NCBI GenBank assembly: GCA_026991065.1
Contig: JALXCG010000458.1
Location: 1 to 5,844 of the forward strand
Direction of reading: 5' to 3'
Origin: Gemmatimonadota bacterium
GTDB taxonomy: Bacteria > GCA-2686955
Length of the DNA: 5,844 nt
The notes beneath the pieces are model-generated. The model saw nothing but the letters and a program-made list of their open reading frames with translations, did no database searches and was not told the origin of the DNA. Position numbers and translations under genes: made by a program. This document shows positions 5,704 through 5,844 of the stretch, piece by piece; position 1 is the stretch's first letter; each line of letters begins with the position of its first letter.

Positions 5704-5844
5704 TCCGACCTGGAAGGGCGGAAGCCGATGGTGCTGCTGCCGTCGTCGGGGTCGCCGCTGCCGATGCGGTAGGAGGCGCGCAGGTAGAAGGCGCGCAGGG
5801 TGGAGGCGTAGTAGACCCAACTGCCGCCCCGCACGACCCGGTAG
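5700..5844 (-). CDS. FGE/sulfatase-modifying-factor-like (C-type lectin fold) protein, C-terminal fragment
   Basis: The last 47 codons, read on the minus strand from the window edge to TGA at 5702-5700; the rest of the gene lies beyond 5844. The fragment reads YRVVRGGSW (5843-5817), then LRAFYLRASYR, DPDDGSST and IGFRPSRSD. The RVxRGGSW...LRxxYR...PD...IGFR order is the hallmark C-terminus of the formylglycine-generating-enzyme/SUMF1 family, whose members include sulfatase activators, EgtB- and PvdO-type enzymes and many lectin-like binding proteins. Catalytic FGEs carry two cysteines shortly after GGS(W/Y). Here those positions are Tyr and Leu and the fragment contains no cysteine, so sulfatase activation is unlikely. 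A 15-bp tandem duplication adds five residues (LRAFY/LRASY). It converges on the propeller gene. The family call is firm; the function is unknown. Confidence 0.82.
   Translation of the reverse strand, partial: YRVVRGGSWVYYASTLRAFYLRASYRIGSGDPDDGSSTIGFRPSRSD
5769..5798 (-). repeat. in-frame 15-bp tandem duplication inside the FGE-like core
   Basis: GTAGGAGGCGCGCAG (5769-5783) and GTAGAAGGCGCGCAG (5784-5798) abut and differ at one base. On the coding strand they encode LRASY and LRAFY. Removing one copy restores the spacing usual in the family between GGSW and the (L/C)R-x-x-YR block, so the second copy looks like a recent in-frame insertion. Confidence 0.8.

Noticed and set aside
5335-5772. 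145-codon plus-strand open frame
   Set aside because: Its 3' part is antisense to the FGE-like coding sequence, it has no ribosome binding site, and its composition is Arg-rich and unstructured.

Overview
The window is high-GC bacterial DNA (roughly 60-65% G+C by eye), very probably from a Gram-negative. It encodes a periplasmic-type c-heme protein, a binding-protein-dependent ABC importer and a Sec-exported beta-propeller protein. The propeller protein, with its Ig-like C-terminal domain, and the sulfatase-modifying-factor-like protein fit environmental lineages such as Eisenbacteria/Zixibacteria-type candidate phyla or deltaproteobacterial relatives. That placement is inference, since there is no rRNA or other marker here.

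Positions 1-3387 (+ strand) look like one translationally coupled operon. First comes the 3' end of a gene joining a CxxCH c-heme segment to a LamG/DUF1080-like beta-sandwich domain. It overlaps by 4 bp an iron-type ABC substrate-binding protein (760-1785). That gene overlaps by 4 bp (TTGA, TTG start) a two-module permease (from 1782). The permease is frameshifted near 3219: the family-like C-terminus continues in another frame to a stop at 3387, while the literal frame runs on without homology to 3671. No ATPase gene follows, so the transporter is incomplete in this window.

Positions 3388-3636 are intergenic, with a clean 8-bp hairpin and a strong Shine-Dalgarno. Positions 3637-5163 (+) encode an intact 508-residue exported protein made of seven very regular ~52-residue repeats (a predicted seven-bladed propeller) plus a ~115-residue C-terminal domain.

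Positions 5164-5699 form an unusually long gap (536 bp) between two convergent genes. It holds several inverted and direct repeats and no convincing gene. Positions 5700-5844 (- strand) are the C-terminal 47 codons of a formylglycine-generating-enzyme-like (C-type-lectin fold) protein. It lacks the catalytic cysteines, carries an in-frame 15-bp tandem duplication, and has a codon pattern and downstream palindrome that make it a candidate target of a diversity-generating retroelement. No template repeat or reverse transcriptase is visible in the window, so that idea is only a lead.
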